Shown here piece after piece: positions 50,075 through 58,828 of a DNA stretch of 64,000 nt. Under the pieces are notes generated by a model. It saw only the letters and a list, made by a program, of their open reading frames with translations. It did no database searches and was not told the DNA's origin. Each line of letters opens with the position of its first letter. Within the stretch, counting starts at the first letter, position 1. Source of the DNA: Asanoa ishikariensis (GTDB lineage Bacteria > Actinomycetota > Actinomycetes > Mycobacteriales > Micromonosporaceae); contig NZ_FNQB01000004.1 of NCBI RefSeq assembly GCF_900107455.1, forward strand, positions 124,001-188,000. The letters run 5' to 3'. Made by a program: the position numbers and the translations under genes.

Positions 50075-50972
50075 GCAGGTCCTCCTCCTGGTCACCCGAC
50101 AGCCCCAGCAGCCGGGCGGCGTTGTCCTTCAGGATGCCGGGCAGCACCTCGGCCTTGATTGCCGTGCCGGCCACGTCCCGCAGCCACCGGTCCGGGGTGA
50201 GCAACGGGTAGTCGGTGGCGAAGAGCACCCGGTGGGCGAGCATCGAGTTGGCGTAGCGCACCAGTTGCGGCGGGAAGTACTTCGGGCTCCAACCGGACAG
50301 GTCGATCCAGGTGTTGGGTTTGTGGCTGGCCACCGACAGCGCCTCGTCCTGCCACGGCACCGACGGATGGGCCATCACGATCTGCAGGTCGGGGAAGTCG
50401 GCGGCGACGGCGTCGAGCAGCATGGGGTTCGACAGGCCGAGCCGCAGACCGTAGCCGCCGGGGAGCCCGGCCCCGATGCCCGTCTGTCCGGTGTGGAACA
50501 GCGCGGGGACGCCCAGCTTCTCGATCAGGCCCCACAGCGGCGCGTACGCCTCGTCGCTCGGGTCGAAGCCCTGCACCGTCGGATGGAACTTGAACCCGCG
50601 TACGCCCTCCTCCTCGACTAGCTGGTTGGCCAGTTCGAGCGCCGCCTGGCCGGTGCGCGGGTCCACCGAGCCGAACGGGATGAGCACGTCCGCGTGGTCC
50701 GCCGCGGCGCGGGCGATGTCGACGCTGGACAACGGGGCGTGCGCGAGCTGCGTGCGCGCGTCCACCGTGAACACCACGGCGGCCATGCGCCGTTCACGGT
50801 AGTAGCGCGCCACGCTGTCGACGGCCGGTCGGGGGCCGTCGGTCCGGAAGTAGCGCGACGCGGCGGCGACCAGGGGAGCGGGGAGCGAGGTATGGCCGTG
50901 GTCGTCGACCTCGATGTGCACGTGTGTGTCGATCGCGGTCAGGGCGGCGAGGTCGATCGCGGGCTGATACAT
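50052..50972 (-). CDS. amidohydrolase family protein (Amidohydro_2, metal-dependent)
   Basis: 306 residues from the ATG at 50972. Metal ligands: 'IDTHVHIEVD' (HxH), 'FHTGQTGIG' (His), 'MAHPSVPWQ' (His) and 'FATDYPLLTPDRW' (Asp), the ACMSD/gamma-resorcylate-decarboxylase type. Members decarboxylate or hydrolyse aromatic and ring-cleavage acids. Position between SDR and MaoC genes, 2-nt and overlapping spacing, ties it to the acyl-CoA pathway. Confidence 0.92.
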   Translation of the reverse strand: MYQPAIDLAALTAIDTHVHIEVDDHGHTSLPAPLVAAASRYFRTDGPRPAVDSVARYYRERRMAAVVFTVDARTQLAHAPLSSVDIARAAADHADVLIPFGSVDPRTGQAALELANQLVEEEGVRGFKFHPTVQGFDPSDEAYAPLWGLIEKLGVPALFHTGQTGIGAGLPGGYGLRLGLSNPMLLDAVAADFPDLQIVMAHPSVPWQDEALSVASHKPNTWIDLSGWSPKYFPPQLVRYANSMLAHRVLFATDYPLLTPDRWLRDVAGTAIKAEVLPGILKDNAARLLGLSGDQEEDLRADDDQL

Positions 50973-50974
50973 GT

Positions 50975-51898
50975 TCAGGAGGCCGGCCGGAACGCCTCGG
51001 GAAGGTCCGGGAACCGTTCTCCGACCTGCTGCAACGCCCCGGCGAACGTCGTCGGCCACGCGGCGGCGAGCGTGTCGTAGGACCAGCCACCCTCGTGATG
51101 GGCGGTCAGCGCGGCCTCGGGGTGGGTCCAGATCTGGATGCGGTCACCACCGACGCCGACCACCTGACCGGTGACCGCCGCGGCCGCGTCGGAGGCCAGG
51201 AAGGCGACGAGGCCGGTCACGTCGTCCGCGGTGCCGAACCCGAGGTCGTGCCGGAAGAAGGCGGGTACGGGCTCCCCGCGCGAGTCCGCCCGCACCGCGG
51301 CGGCGAAGTAGGGGATGGTGGAGGTCATCGCGGTCGCCGCGACCGGGACGACCGCGTTGACGGTGATGCCGGCGCGTTCGAGCTCCAGCGCCCAGGTGCG
51401 CACCATGCCGACGATGCCCGCTTTGGCGGCCGCGTAGTTGGTCTGGCCGAAGTTGCCGCGCTGGCCCGTGGGTGAACCGACGCAGATGACCCGCCCGCCC
51501 TCGCCGGCCTGGCGCATGTGCCGGACGGCCGCGCGCACCGTGGTGAAGGTGCCCCGCAGGTGCACGTCGATCACCGCGTCGAACTCGTCGTCGCTCATCT
51601 TCCACAGCACCGCGTCGCGCAGGATGCCGGCGTTCGTCACGAGGATGTCCAACCGGCCGAAGCGGCTGACGGCCTCGGTGACCAGTGCCTGCGCCGTGGC
51701 GGTGGGACCGACGGGCGCGACCACCGCGACGGCACGGCCACCGGCTGCCTCGATCGCCGCGACGGCGTCGTCCGCGGCTTGGCCGTCGACGTCGTTCACC
51801 ACCACGCAAGCGCCCTGCCGGGCGAGCTGGCGGGCGTAGGCCAGGCCGAGGCCCTGCCCGGCTCCGGTGACGATCGCGACCTTGCCATCGAGGGGCAT
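50975..51898 (-). CDS. SDR dehydrogenase with C-terminal extension (multifunctional-enzyme type, 3-hydroxyacyl-CoA dehydrogenase-like)
   Basis: 307 residues from the ATG at 51898 (GAAGGAG 6 nt upstream). 'IVTGAGQGLGLAYARQLARQ', 'DILVTNAGILRDAVLWKMSD', catalytic 'SPTGQRGNFGQTNYAAAKAG'. A ~60-residue tail ('GWSYDTLAAAWP') resembles the dehydrogenase units of peroxisomal multifunctional enzymes, which pair with MaoC-type hydratases, as here. First gene of the acyl-CoA operon. Confidence 0.92.
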   Translation of the reverse strand: MPLDGKVAIVTGAGQGLGLAYARQLARQGACVVVNDVDGQAADDAVAAIEAAGGRAVAVVAPVGPTATAQALVTEAVSRFGRLDILVTNAGILRDAVLWKMSDDEFDAVIDVHLRGTFTTVRAAVRHMRQAGEGGRVICVGSPTGQRGNFGQTNYAAAKAGIVGMVRTWALELERAGITVNAVVPVAATAMTSTIPYFAAAVRADSRGEPVPAFFRHDLGFGTADDVTGLVAFLASDAAAAVTGQVVGVGGDRIQIWTHPEAALTAHHEGGWSYDTLAAAWPTTFAGALQQVGERFPDLPEAFRPAS

Positions 51899-51921
51899 GC
51901 GAACTCCTTCGCGTCGACCGC

Positions 51922-51966
51922 AACATAATGCGAAATCCGGCAGCACGTCAACGAATGTGTAATACA
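51922..51966 (-). promoter_or_regulatory. promoter of the acyl-CoA operon with adjacent palindrome
   Basis: On the minus strand: -35 TTGACG (51945-51950), 17-bp spacer, -10 TTATGT (51922-51927). Just upstream is ATGTGTAATACAT (51954-51966), an ATGT...ACAT dyad in a good position for a regulator such as the adjacent PaaX-type protein. Confidence 0.55.
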
Positions 51967-51977
51967 TCGATGCTCGG

Positions 51978-52826
51978 TCAGCGGGTGTCGACGAGTTCCT
52001 CGAAGCGACGTTGGGCCGGTTCTGCCAGCGACTCGGCCGTGCGAAGGAACAGCTGCCTCGCCTCGGCGCGCGGAAAGGACGGCGGCAGGAACTCGGCCGG
52101 AAGATCGGGGTCGTTGCCCACCAGCGCCCGCCAGTCGTCGACGATCTCGGTGCGGTGGACGAGCGCCGCCCGCGGTGCCAGCCCGCCCTCGACGGCCCGG
52201 CTCGCCAGCCGGCGATGGCGGGCCAGGAAGTCGCGGTAGGCGCCGGCGAGGTCGTCGATGCGCCAGCCGGCCTCGAGCCGGGCCCGGCCGGTGGGCAGCA
52301 GTTCCAGGTCGCGGGACCGCAGCACGACCGCGTCCGTGATGCCGAGCTCGCGGAGTTGGTCGCGTGCCTCGTCGAACCGGTCGTGCGGGGTGACCCAGGT
52401 GCCGTCGTACAGCGGCCAGAAGGTCAGCCAGCGCAGCCTGGCCCGCAGCAGCCGGCGCTGGCTCGCGTCGTCCAGGGGGAGGGTGAACGCGATCAGCGTC
52501 CAGAGGCCGTCCCAGGTGCTCTCGTCGCTCGGCGCGAAGATGCGCCGAGCGCCGCGGCGCAGGATCTGCCAGGCCGGATCGGTCAGTCGGTAGCTGGTGT
52601 GTCGGCCCTCTTTGGACCGCTCGAGCAGACCTCGCTGGGTCAGTCGGCTGAGCGTCGCGCGCGCGTTCGCCGGAGCGATGTCGAACTCGGACAAGGCCGT
52701 GACCAGCCCGCCGGACGGCAGCGGCTCCCGGTCGGCGCGCCAGTAGTCGCCGAGCAGGGTCACCAGCAGCCGCTGCGCCCGGGCCCGCCCGACCGGTGGC
52801 CGTCGCTCATCGCTGTCGGTCAACAC
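51978..52826 (-). CDS. PaaX family transcriptional regulator (second copy)
   Basis: 282 residues from a GTG. 'RAQRLLVTLLGDYWRADREP', 'APANARATLSRLTQRGLLER', 'WDGLWTLIAFTLPLDDASQR', 'WPLYDGTWVTPHDRFDEA', 'GAYRDFLARHRRL' and 'WRALVGNDPDLPAEFLPPSF': full-length PaaX. It lies directly upstream of, and on the same strand as, the acyl-CoA operon (79-bp gap holding a promoter) and probably represses it. A second, dissimilar PaaX copy sits at the other end of the block. Confidence 0.94.
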   Translation of the reverse strand: MLTDSDERRPPVGRARAQRLLVTLLGDYWRADREPLPSGGLVTALSEFDIAPANARATLSRLTQRGLLERSKEGRHTSYRLTDPAWQILRRGARRIFAPSDESTWDGLWTLIAFTLPLDDASQRRLLRARLRWLTFWPLYDGTWVTPHDRFDEARDQLRELGITDAVVLRSRDLELLPTGRARLEAGWRIDDLAGAYRDFLARHRRLASRAVEGGLAPRAALVHRTEIVDDWRALVGNDPDLPAEFLPPSFPRAEARQLFLRTAESLAEPAQRRFEELVDTR

Positions 52827-53077
52827 GCCTGAGAAGCTACCGCCCTCGCCCGCGCGGGCCAGAAAGACAGTCGTCTTTTTTCGTTACGAAGGTCCATTCG
52901 AAATAGTCCTCGCGACGCGGTCGATACACCTCTTGAAAGTTTCCGAAACCATCTGGCAACATCGGCGCTACCCGATGTGAACGGTTCGTCCTCCCTGTTT
53001 GAAATGCGCCCGGGCTTTGTGCGAAATCGAATGTTAACGCTCACATAGCCAATCACGTGAGGCGAGAGGAGTTGATC
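52827..53077. other. intergenic region between PaaX copy 2 and the GH27-ricin gene
   Basis: 251 bp, divergent. Contains the LacI-type palindrome annotated at 53031-53046 and a less GC-rich stretch (about 52860-52940) likely to hold the PaaX promoter. Confidence 0.5.
53031..53046 (+). promoter_or_regulatory. LacI-type operator ATGTTAACGCTCACAT before GH27-ricin
   Basis: 16-bp quasi-palindrome with the central CG of LacI-family operators (ATGT ends, 12 of 16 symmetric positions), 31 bp before the start codon. It differs from the TTTACAACGTCGTAAA site used at 21-27 kb, so another LacI protein outside the window is implied. Confidence 0.5.
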
Positions 53078-54715
53078 GTGAGAGTTCGCCGGATGGCCCG
53101 GTTCGCCGCCCTGGTGCTCGCTGTTCTGCTCGCGGGAGGAGGCGCAGTGGTCCTGCGGGCGCCCGCCGCCACGGCGCTGGCGAACGGTGTGGCGCGCGTG
53201 CCGCCGATGGGCTGGAACAGTTGGAACAGCTTCGGCTGCAACATCAACGAGACCCTGATCCGGCAGATGGCGGACGCCCTGGTCTCCAGCGGAATGCGCG
53301 ATCTGGGTTACCAGCACGTCGTCGTGGACGACTGCTGGTTCAACCCCAACCGCGACGCCGCCGGGGACCTGCAGGGCGATCCGTCCCGCTTCCCGAGCGG
53401 GATGCGGGCGCTCGGCGACTACCTGCACGCCAGGGGCCTGAAGTTCGGCCTCTACCAGGTGCCGGTAGACCGGACCTGCGCGCAGTACTTCGGCGCCTAT
53501 CCGGGTGCGACCGGCAGCCAGGGGCACGAGGCGCAGGACGCGCGGCAGTTCGCCGCCTGGGGCGTCGACTACCTCAAGTACGACTGGTGCTCGCCCAACG
53601 GAACGATCCAGGACCAGGTCACCACGTTCGCGAAGATGCGCGACGCCCTGGCCGCCACGGGCCGGCCGATCGTCTACAGCATCAACCCCAACAGCATCCA
53701 CGCGAAGACCGGGCCGCAGCGCAACTGGGGTGACGTGGCCAACCTGTGGCGCACCACCGAGGACATCACCAACGCGTGGGACACCGGCCAGAGCAACGGC
53801 TACCCGATGGGCATCCAGAACATCGTCAACGTCACCGTCCCGCTGGCGAACTACGCCGGCCCCGGCAGCTTCAACGACCCCGACATGCTCGAGGTCGGCC
53901 GCGGCGGGATGTCGGACACCGAGATGCGCAGCCACTTCGCCCTGTGGGCCATGCTGGCGGCGCCGCTGATCGCCGGCAACGACGTGCGGTCCATGACCTC
54001 GGCGACGCAGACGATCCTCAAGAACCAGAACCTCATCGCGATCAACCAGGACTCGCTGGCCCTCCAGGCGCGCCAGGTGTCCGGCGACGGTTCGCGCCGG
54101 GTGCTCGCGAAACCCCTCGCGAACGGGGACGTCGCGGTCGCCCTGTTCAACCAGAGCGGCTCGACCGCCACGATCTCGACCACCGCCGCGGCGGTCGGCA
54201 AGAGCGGCTCGTCGTTCACGCTGCGGGACGCGTGGACCAACACGACCACCAGCTCGACCGGCACGATCAGCGCGTCGGTGCCGGCCCACGGCACGGTCGT
54301 CTACCGGGTGTCCGGGGGCGGCACCGTGCCGTCGAACACGGGGACCCTGGTCAGCGCGGCATCCGGGAAGTGCCTCGACGTGCCCCAGAGCAGCGGGGCC
54401 AACGGCACCCAGCCGATCATCTGGGACTGCAACGGTGGCACCAACCAACGCTGGACGCGCGACGGGCAGACCGTCCGGGCGCTCGGCAAGTGTCTGGACG
54501 CTCCGCTCAACGCCGCCGCCGGGTCGAAAGCGCAGCTCTGGGACTGCAACGGCGGTGCCAACCAACGCTGGACGTTCGGCTCCGACGGCACCGCACGCGG
54601 TGAGCAGTCCGGACTCTGCCTGGACGTCGACCGGAACCTGACCACCAACGGCACCGTCGTGCTGCTCTGGAACTGCACGGCGGCCGCCAACCAGCGCTGG
54701 GCGCTCGTCACCTGA
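53078..54715 (+). CDS. secreted GH27 alpha-galactosidase with ricin-B lectin domain
   Basis: 545 residues from the GTG at 53078 (AGGAG 6 nt upstream). Signal peptide to about residue 35. GH27 barrel: 'PPMGWNSWNSFGCNINE', nucleophile Asp169 in 'YLKYDWC', acid/base Asp229 in 'LWRTTEDI', 'YAGPGSFNDPDMLEVG', then the beta-sandwich domain. A C-terminal ricin-B trefoil (about 420-545) has three 'NQRW' repeats. It is a canonical GH27, unlike the more diverged copy at 10.7 kb. Cleaves alpha-galactosides or beta-L-arabinopyranosides outside the cell. Confidence 0.95.
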   Translation: MRVRRMARFAALVLAVLLAGGGAVVLRAPAATALANGVARVPPMGWNSWNSFGCNINETLIRQMADALVSSGMRDLGYQHVVVDDCWFNPNRDAAGDLQGDPSRFPSGMRALGDYLHARGLKFGLYQVPVDRTCAQYFGAYPGATGSQGHEAQDARQFAAWGVDYLKYDWCSPNGTIQDQVTTFAKMRDALAATGRPIVYSINPNSIHAKTGPQRNWGDVANLWRTTEDITNAWDTGQSNGYPMGIQNIVNVTVPLANYAGPGSFNDPDMLEVGRGGMSDTEMRSHFALWAMLAAPLIAGNDVRSMTSATQTILKNQNLIAINQDSLALQARQVSGDGSRRVLAKPLANGDVAVALFNQSGSTATISTTAAAVGKSGSSFTLRDAWTNTTTSSTGTISASVPAHGTVVYRVSGGGTVPSNTGTLVSAASGKCLDVPQSSGANGTQPIIWDCNGGTNQRWTRDGQTVRALGKCLDAPLNAAAGSKAQLWDCNGGANQRWTFGSDGTARGEQSGLCLDVDRNLTTNGTVVLLWNCTAAANQRWALVT

Positions 54716-54795
54716 GCGGCCCAGGAAAGGGAAATCGGCTCGTTCGCCGACGACGTCGCCATCCAGTAGGACGCCGAACAGCTGGACGGTGAGGG

Positions 54796-54829
54796 CCGGC
54801 TCCCGCGGGTTCCACCCCGCGGGAGCCGG
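54796..54829 (+). terminator. terminator after GH27-ricin
   Basis: CCGGCTCCCGCGGG / CCCGCGGGAGCCGG, perfect 14-bp stem with a 6-nt loop. Confidence 0.9.
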
Positions 54830-54895
54830 CAGCCGGACGCTTCCCGAACCCTATATTCGAGTGGTACGGCCCCGAGCCGGCTCGAAGGGGGATTC

Positions 54896-55609
54896 GTGGC
54901 GCTGACCGACGAAGCCATCGCGAAGCTGCGCGGCATGATCGCGAGCGGCGAGCTGCAGCCCGGGGCCAGGCTGCCCCCGGAACAGCAACTGGCCACGCAG
55001 ATCGGCCTTTCGCGCAGCGGTGTCCGCGAGGCGGTGAAGGTTCTCGAGTCCGCTCGGGTGCTGGACGTCCGCCGGGGAGACGGCACCTATGTCACAAGTC
55101 TGTCGCCGGGGCTGTTGCTGGAAGGACTCGGTGTCGCGGTGGAGCTGTTGCGAGACGACACGCTGCTGGAGGTCATGGAGGTCCGCCGGATGTTGGAGCC
55201 GGTGGCGACCGGCGTGGCGACGCTGCGCATGACCACGGTCCAGCTCGCGGAGCTGAGCCGCATCCTCGACGACATGGGTGCGGCGGCCGGCGACGCGGAG
55301 AAGCTCATCGAGTACGACACCGCGTTCCATCACGTGATCACCGCCAGCACCGGCAACGAGACGCTGACCTCGCTGCTCGACGGCCTCTCCACCCGCACCC
55401 TGCGCGCCCGGGTCTGGCGCGGGTTGATCGAGGGCAACGCGGCCGACCGCACCATCGACGAGCACCGGGCGATCTATCTCGCCCTGCTCGCCCGGGATCC
55501 GGCACTCGTCCACGCCGCCGCCCTCGTCCACGTGAACACGTCGGAAGCCTGGCTGCGTACGGTGATCGGTGCCGCGCCTGCCCTAAACGAACGCGACCGT
55601 CCACTGTAG
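54896..55609 (+). CDS. GntR family regulator, FadR/FCD subfamily (second)
   Basis: 237 residues from a GTG (AAGGGGG upstream). 'GELQPGARLPPEQQLATQIG', 'LSRSGVREAVKVLESARVLD', FCD domain with 'LIEYDTAFHHVITASTGNET' and 'DEHRAIYLALLARDP'. It converges on the GH95 gene with a 27-bp overlap. A perfect palindrome CGAGCCGGCTCG (54873-54884) lies just upstream and may be its own operator. Its targets are not evident. Confidence 0.92.
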   Translation: MALTDEAIAKLRGMIASGELQPGARLPPEQQLATQIGLSRSGVREAVKVLESARVLDVRRGDGTYVTSLSPGLLLEGLGVAVELLRDDTLLEVMEVRRMLEPVATGVATLRMTTVQLAELSRILDDMGAAAGDAEKLIEYDTAFHHVITASTGNETLTSLLDGLSTRTLRARVWRGLIEGNAADRTIDEHRAIYLALLARDPALVHAAALVHVNTSEAWLRTVIGAAPALNERDRPL

Positions 55610-58600
55610 GTTCGTGCTGCCGTTCGACGCCCACTGCTTGAGCGTCGAGCCGGCGGCGACGCTGCCGCCGTTGTCGACGGCCAGTCCGGTGGTCCGGTTG
55701 AGAATCCGATAGCGGCCCTCGCCGAGGTGGAGGACCTGCCACTGCTGGTTGGTGCCCCCGTTCCAGGCCGCCTGCCGCACCGGGGAGCCGTTGGCGGTCG
55801 ATCCCCAACCGTCGGCGACCATGCCGTTGGCGCGGTTGACGATGCGGTAGTAGCCGGTGCCGAGCTCGACGAGCTGCCATTGCAGGTTGTTGCTGCCGTT
55901 CCAGGCCCACAGCTTCAGGTTCGAGCCGGAGGCGACGGACCCGCCACTGTCGATGACCAAACCGTTGGCCACGTTGGTCACGCGCACGTACCGCGACGGG
56001 TTGAAGACGACCCGCACCGACGCGATGGCGTCGTTGTTGCCGGTGGCGCGCAGGTCCGCGTTGTCCGCGGTGAAGGTCCAGCTCGTGCCCGTGAAGTTGT
56101 CGTTCGCGTAGCCGACGACCTGGTATCCGGAGGTCACCCGGACCGACGACGCGGTTCGCAGCCCGATCCCGGCCGACTGGAGCTGCGCCGCCGTGAAACT
56201 GCCGACCGCGAGCGCGGCGCCGCTGCCGCCGAAGTTCGTGTCCGAGTAGAGCGCCGCGGTGCCGACGACCGGAAGCTGCGCCGCGGTCACCCGGTACGTG
56301 CGCCCGGCCAGCACCGGAAGTGCGATGACGTCGCTCTCCGGTCGGGTGACCGAGACGGCGCCGCCGGTGCTGGTGTCGACGACCTGGAAGGTGCCGGCGA
56401 AGTCCCGGCCGCGGACGTTGACGGTCCCGGCACGGTCCGCCCGCACCAGGATCTCGCTCGCCTGTCCGGCGCTCCAGGTGATGCCGACGGTGTAGCCCCC
56501 GCGACCGCGGAGCCCCTGGACCTGGCCGCTCGTCCAGGCGGACGGCAGCGCCGGCAGCACGTGCAGCTCTCCGGCGTGGCTCTGCAGCAGCATCTCCGCG
56601 ATGCCGGACGTCGCGCCGAAGTTGCCGTCGATCTGGAACGGCGGGTGCAGGTCGAACATGTTGGGCGCGAGCCTTGCCGGCGTGGCGAGCAGTCGGATCA
56701 GGTCGTGCGCGCGGGTGCCCTCCTCCAGCCGTGCCCAGTAATTGATCTTCCACGCGAGCGACCAGCCGGTGCCGTCGTCACCGCGCAGCTCGAGGGTGCG
56801 CCGCGCGGCGTTGAAGAGAGTGGCATTGCCGCGCTTGGTGATCTGGTTGCTGGGATGGAGCCCGTAGAGATGCGACACGTGGCGGTGGCTCGTCTCGGGT
56901 TCGACCCAGTCGTACAGCCACTCCATGATGTTGCCGCGTGACCCGACCCGCATCGGGGGCAGCCGGTCGCGGGTCGCCAGCACCCGGGTCCGGAAGTCGG
57001 CGTCCACCCCCAGCACCTGGCTGGCCTGGGCGTACGCGTTGAACAGGTCCCGCAGGATCTGGTTGTCCATGGTCGGCCCCGCGCACACGCTGACACCGGA
57101 GTGGTGCGCGAGCTCCGGCGAGTTCGACGGGTTGGTGACCAGGTAGCCCAGGCTCGGCTCGGGCACCAGGCTGTCCACGAAGAACTGGGCGGCGCCCTTG
57201 AGCGCCGGATAGTACTGGCGGAGGAAGTCGAGATCGTTGGTGAACCGGTAGTGGTCCCAGATCAGCGTGGCCAGCCAGGCGCCTCCGGTCTGCCACATTC
57301 CCCACAGCGCACCGTCGACGACGGAGCTGCCCCGCCAGGCGTCGGTGTTGTGGTGGGTCACCCACCCGCCGGCGCCGTACTGCACCTGTGCGGTGCGGGC
57401 GCCGGTCACGGCCAGGTCGTTCACCATCCTGAACACCGGCTCGAAGCACTCGGACAGGTTCGTGGTGTCGGCCGGCCAGTAGTTCATCGGCAGGTTGGCG
57501 TTGATCGTGTACTTCGAGTCCCAGGACGGCGCGAGCGAGTCGTTCCAGATGCCCTGCAGGTTCGCCGGTTGGGTGCCCTGGCGCGACGAGGAGATCAGGA
57601 GATAGCGACCGAACTGGAAGAGCAGCGCGGAGAACTGCGGGTCGTTGACGCTGGCGTGCTGGGAGATCCGGACGTCGGTCGGCTGGTCGGCCGCCGAGGT
57701 CCGACCGAGGTCGAGCGTCGTCCGGTTGAAGAGCGTCTGGTAGTCGGCCACATGCCGGCTGCGTAGCTGGTCCCAGGAGCGGCTCTGCGCGTTGGCGAGG
57801 TGCCCCCGCGCGATGCCCTGGTAGTCGCCGGACACGTTGGCGTAGCTGACGTAGTTGGTGCCGATGGAGATCAGCAGCGTCACGCTGGTGGCGTTGCTGA
57901 CCGTGAGCGTCCCGCCCGAACTGCTGACGCTGCCTCCCTCGACGACGGCCCGGGCCAGCGCCAGGAACCGGACGCGCCCGGTGACGCCCTCCATGTCGCC
58001 CGAGAGGCCGTCGAGCGCGATCGTCGCGCTGTCCGGACTGGACTGCGTCGTGCGCTGCGGGCTGTCGAAGCGGGCCGAGAAGCTGATGGCGCCGGCGCGG
58101 TCGGCGGTCAGCCGGACGGCGATCGCCTGGTCGGGCGCGCTGGCGAGCGTCTCGCGCTGGTGCCGGACCCCGTTCTGCAGGTACGACACCGAGGTCGTCG
58201 CGGTCGTCAGGTCCAGATGCCGGTAGTACTCGGAGACCCCGGAGCCGCTCGGGAACGTGAGTCGGATGTTGCCGACCGTCTGGTACGCGAGCTGGCCGGC
58301 CGGTCGGCCGAGCATGGCCTGGTCGACAAGGGACTGTGCCTGGCTCCACTGGTTGGCGAACACCAGACGCCGGAGCTCCGACAGCGCCCCCGCGCCCTGG
58401 GTGTTGCTCGAGTCGTACGGCCCGCCGGCCCAGACGGTGTCCTCGTTGAGCTGCAGACGCTCGACGTCGACGTTGCCGAACACCATCGCGCCCAGCCTCC
58501 CGTTGCCGATCGGGAGGGCGCGCAGCCAGTCCGTGCCCGCGCCCTCGTCGTACCAGAGCGCGAGGTCGTTCGCCGCCAGCACCGCGGCGGGGGCGGCCGA

Positions 58601-58690
58601 CGCCGGCCGAGGATGAGCGATCCAGGGGAGCATCGCGGCGCCGGCGCCTGCCGCTCCGAGCAGCACTTGCCTCCGGGTCAGGTCAGACAT
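55583..58690 (-). CDS. Tat-exported GH95 alpha-L-fucosidase with beta/gamma-crystallin and ricin-like domains
   Basis: 1035 residues from the ATG at 58690 (GGAGGT 8 nt upstream). Twin-arginine signal 'DLTRRQVLLGAAGAG'. GH95: N-terminal 'WLRALPIGNGRLGAMVFGN' and 'QLNEDTVWAGGPYD', catalytic region 'GIWNDSLAPSWDSKYTINAN', Glu590 in 'IMEWLYDW' (equivalent to the general acid of the bifidobacterial enzyme), 'DGNFGATSGIAEMLL'. Then a beta/gamma-crystallin-like pair (about 815-905; 'ALYSDTNFGGSGAALAVG', 'VVGYANDNFTGTSWTF') and ricin-like repeats to the end. It releases alpha-1,2-linked L-fucose or L-galactose outside the cell. Its promoter carries the same 15-bp operator as the deoxysugar operon. 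Confidence 0.95.
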   Translation of the reverse strand: MSDLTRRQVLLGAAGAGAAMLPWIAHPRPASAAPAAVLAANDLALWYDEGAGTDWLRALPIGNGRLGAMVFGNVDVERLQLNEDTVWAGGPYDSSNTQGAGALSELRRLVFANQWSQAQSLVDQAMLGRPAGQLAYQTVGNIRLTFPSGSGVSEYYRHLDLTTATTSVSYLQNGVRHQRETLASAPDQAIAVRLTADRAGAISFSARFDSPQRTTQSSPDSATIALDGLSGDMEGVTGRVRFLALARAVVEGGSVSSSGGTLTVSNATSVTLLISIGTNYVSYANVSGDYQGIARGHLANAQSRSWDQLRSRHVADYQTLFNRTTLDLGRTSAADQPTDVRISQHASVNDPQFSALLFQFGRYLLISSSRQGTQPANLQGIWNDSLAPSWDSKYTINANLPMNYWPADTTNLSECFEPVFRMVNDLAVTGARTAQVQYGAGGWVTHHNTDAWRGSSVVDGALWGMWQTGGAWLATLIWDHYRFTNDLDFLRQYYPALKGAAQFFVDSLVPEPSLGYLVTNPSNSPELAHHSGVSVCAGPTMDNQILRDLFNAYAQASQVLGVDADFRTRVLATRDRLPPMRVGSRGNIMEWLYDWVEPETSHRHVSHLYGLHPSNQITKRGNATLFNAARRTLELRGDDGTGWSLAWKINYWARLEEGTRAHDLIRLLATPARLAPNMFDLHPPFQIDGNFGATSGIAEMLLQSHAGELHVLPALPSAWTSGQVQGLRGRGGYTVGITWSAGQASEILVRADRAGTVNVRGRDFAGTFQVVDTSTGGAVSVTRPESDVIALPVLAGRTYRVTAAQLPVVGTAALYSDTNFGGSGAALAVGSFTAAQLQSAGIGLRTASSVRVTSGYQVVGYANDNFTGTSWTFTADNADLRATGNNDAIASVRVVFNPSRYVRVTNVANGLVIDSGGSVASGSNLKLWAWNGSNNLQWQLVELGTGYYRIVNRANGMVADGWGSTANGSPVRQAAWNGGTNQQWQVLHLGEGRYRILNRTTGLAVDNGGSVAAGSTLKQWASNGSTNLQWTVAFV

Positions 58691-58740
58691 GACGGACCTC
58701 CGCAACGCATCGAAACTCGTCTAAGCGATGTGAAGGTCAG

Positions 58741-58768
58741 GTTACAAACATCTGACGTCTAACGTCAA
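58741..58768 (-). promoter_or_regulatory. GH95 promoter with 15-bp operator shared with the deoxysugar operon
   Basis: TGACGTCTAACGTCA (58753-58767) is the exact reverse complement of the operator at 41579-41593. On the minus strand the -35 TTGACG (58763-58768) and -10 TGTAAC (58741-58746, 16-bp spacer) place the operator exactly as at the importer promoter. Confidence 0.75.
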
Positions 58769-58828
58769 CACAGGACCAGACCTCGATGATTTACGGCCAT
58801 CAAGGCGCCAAACATGTGAGCTTTAGGC

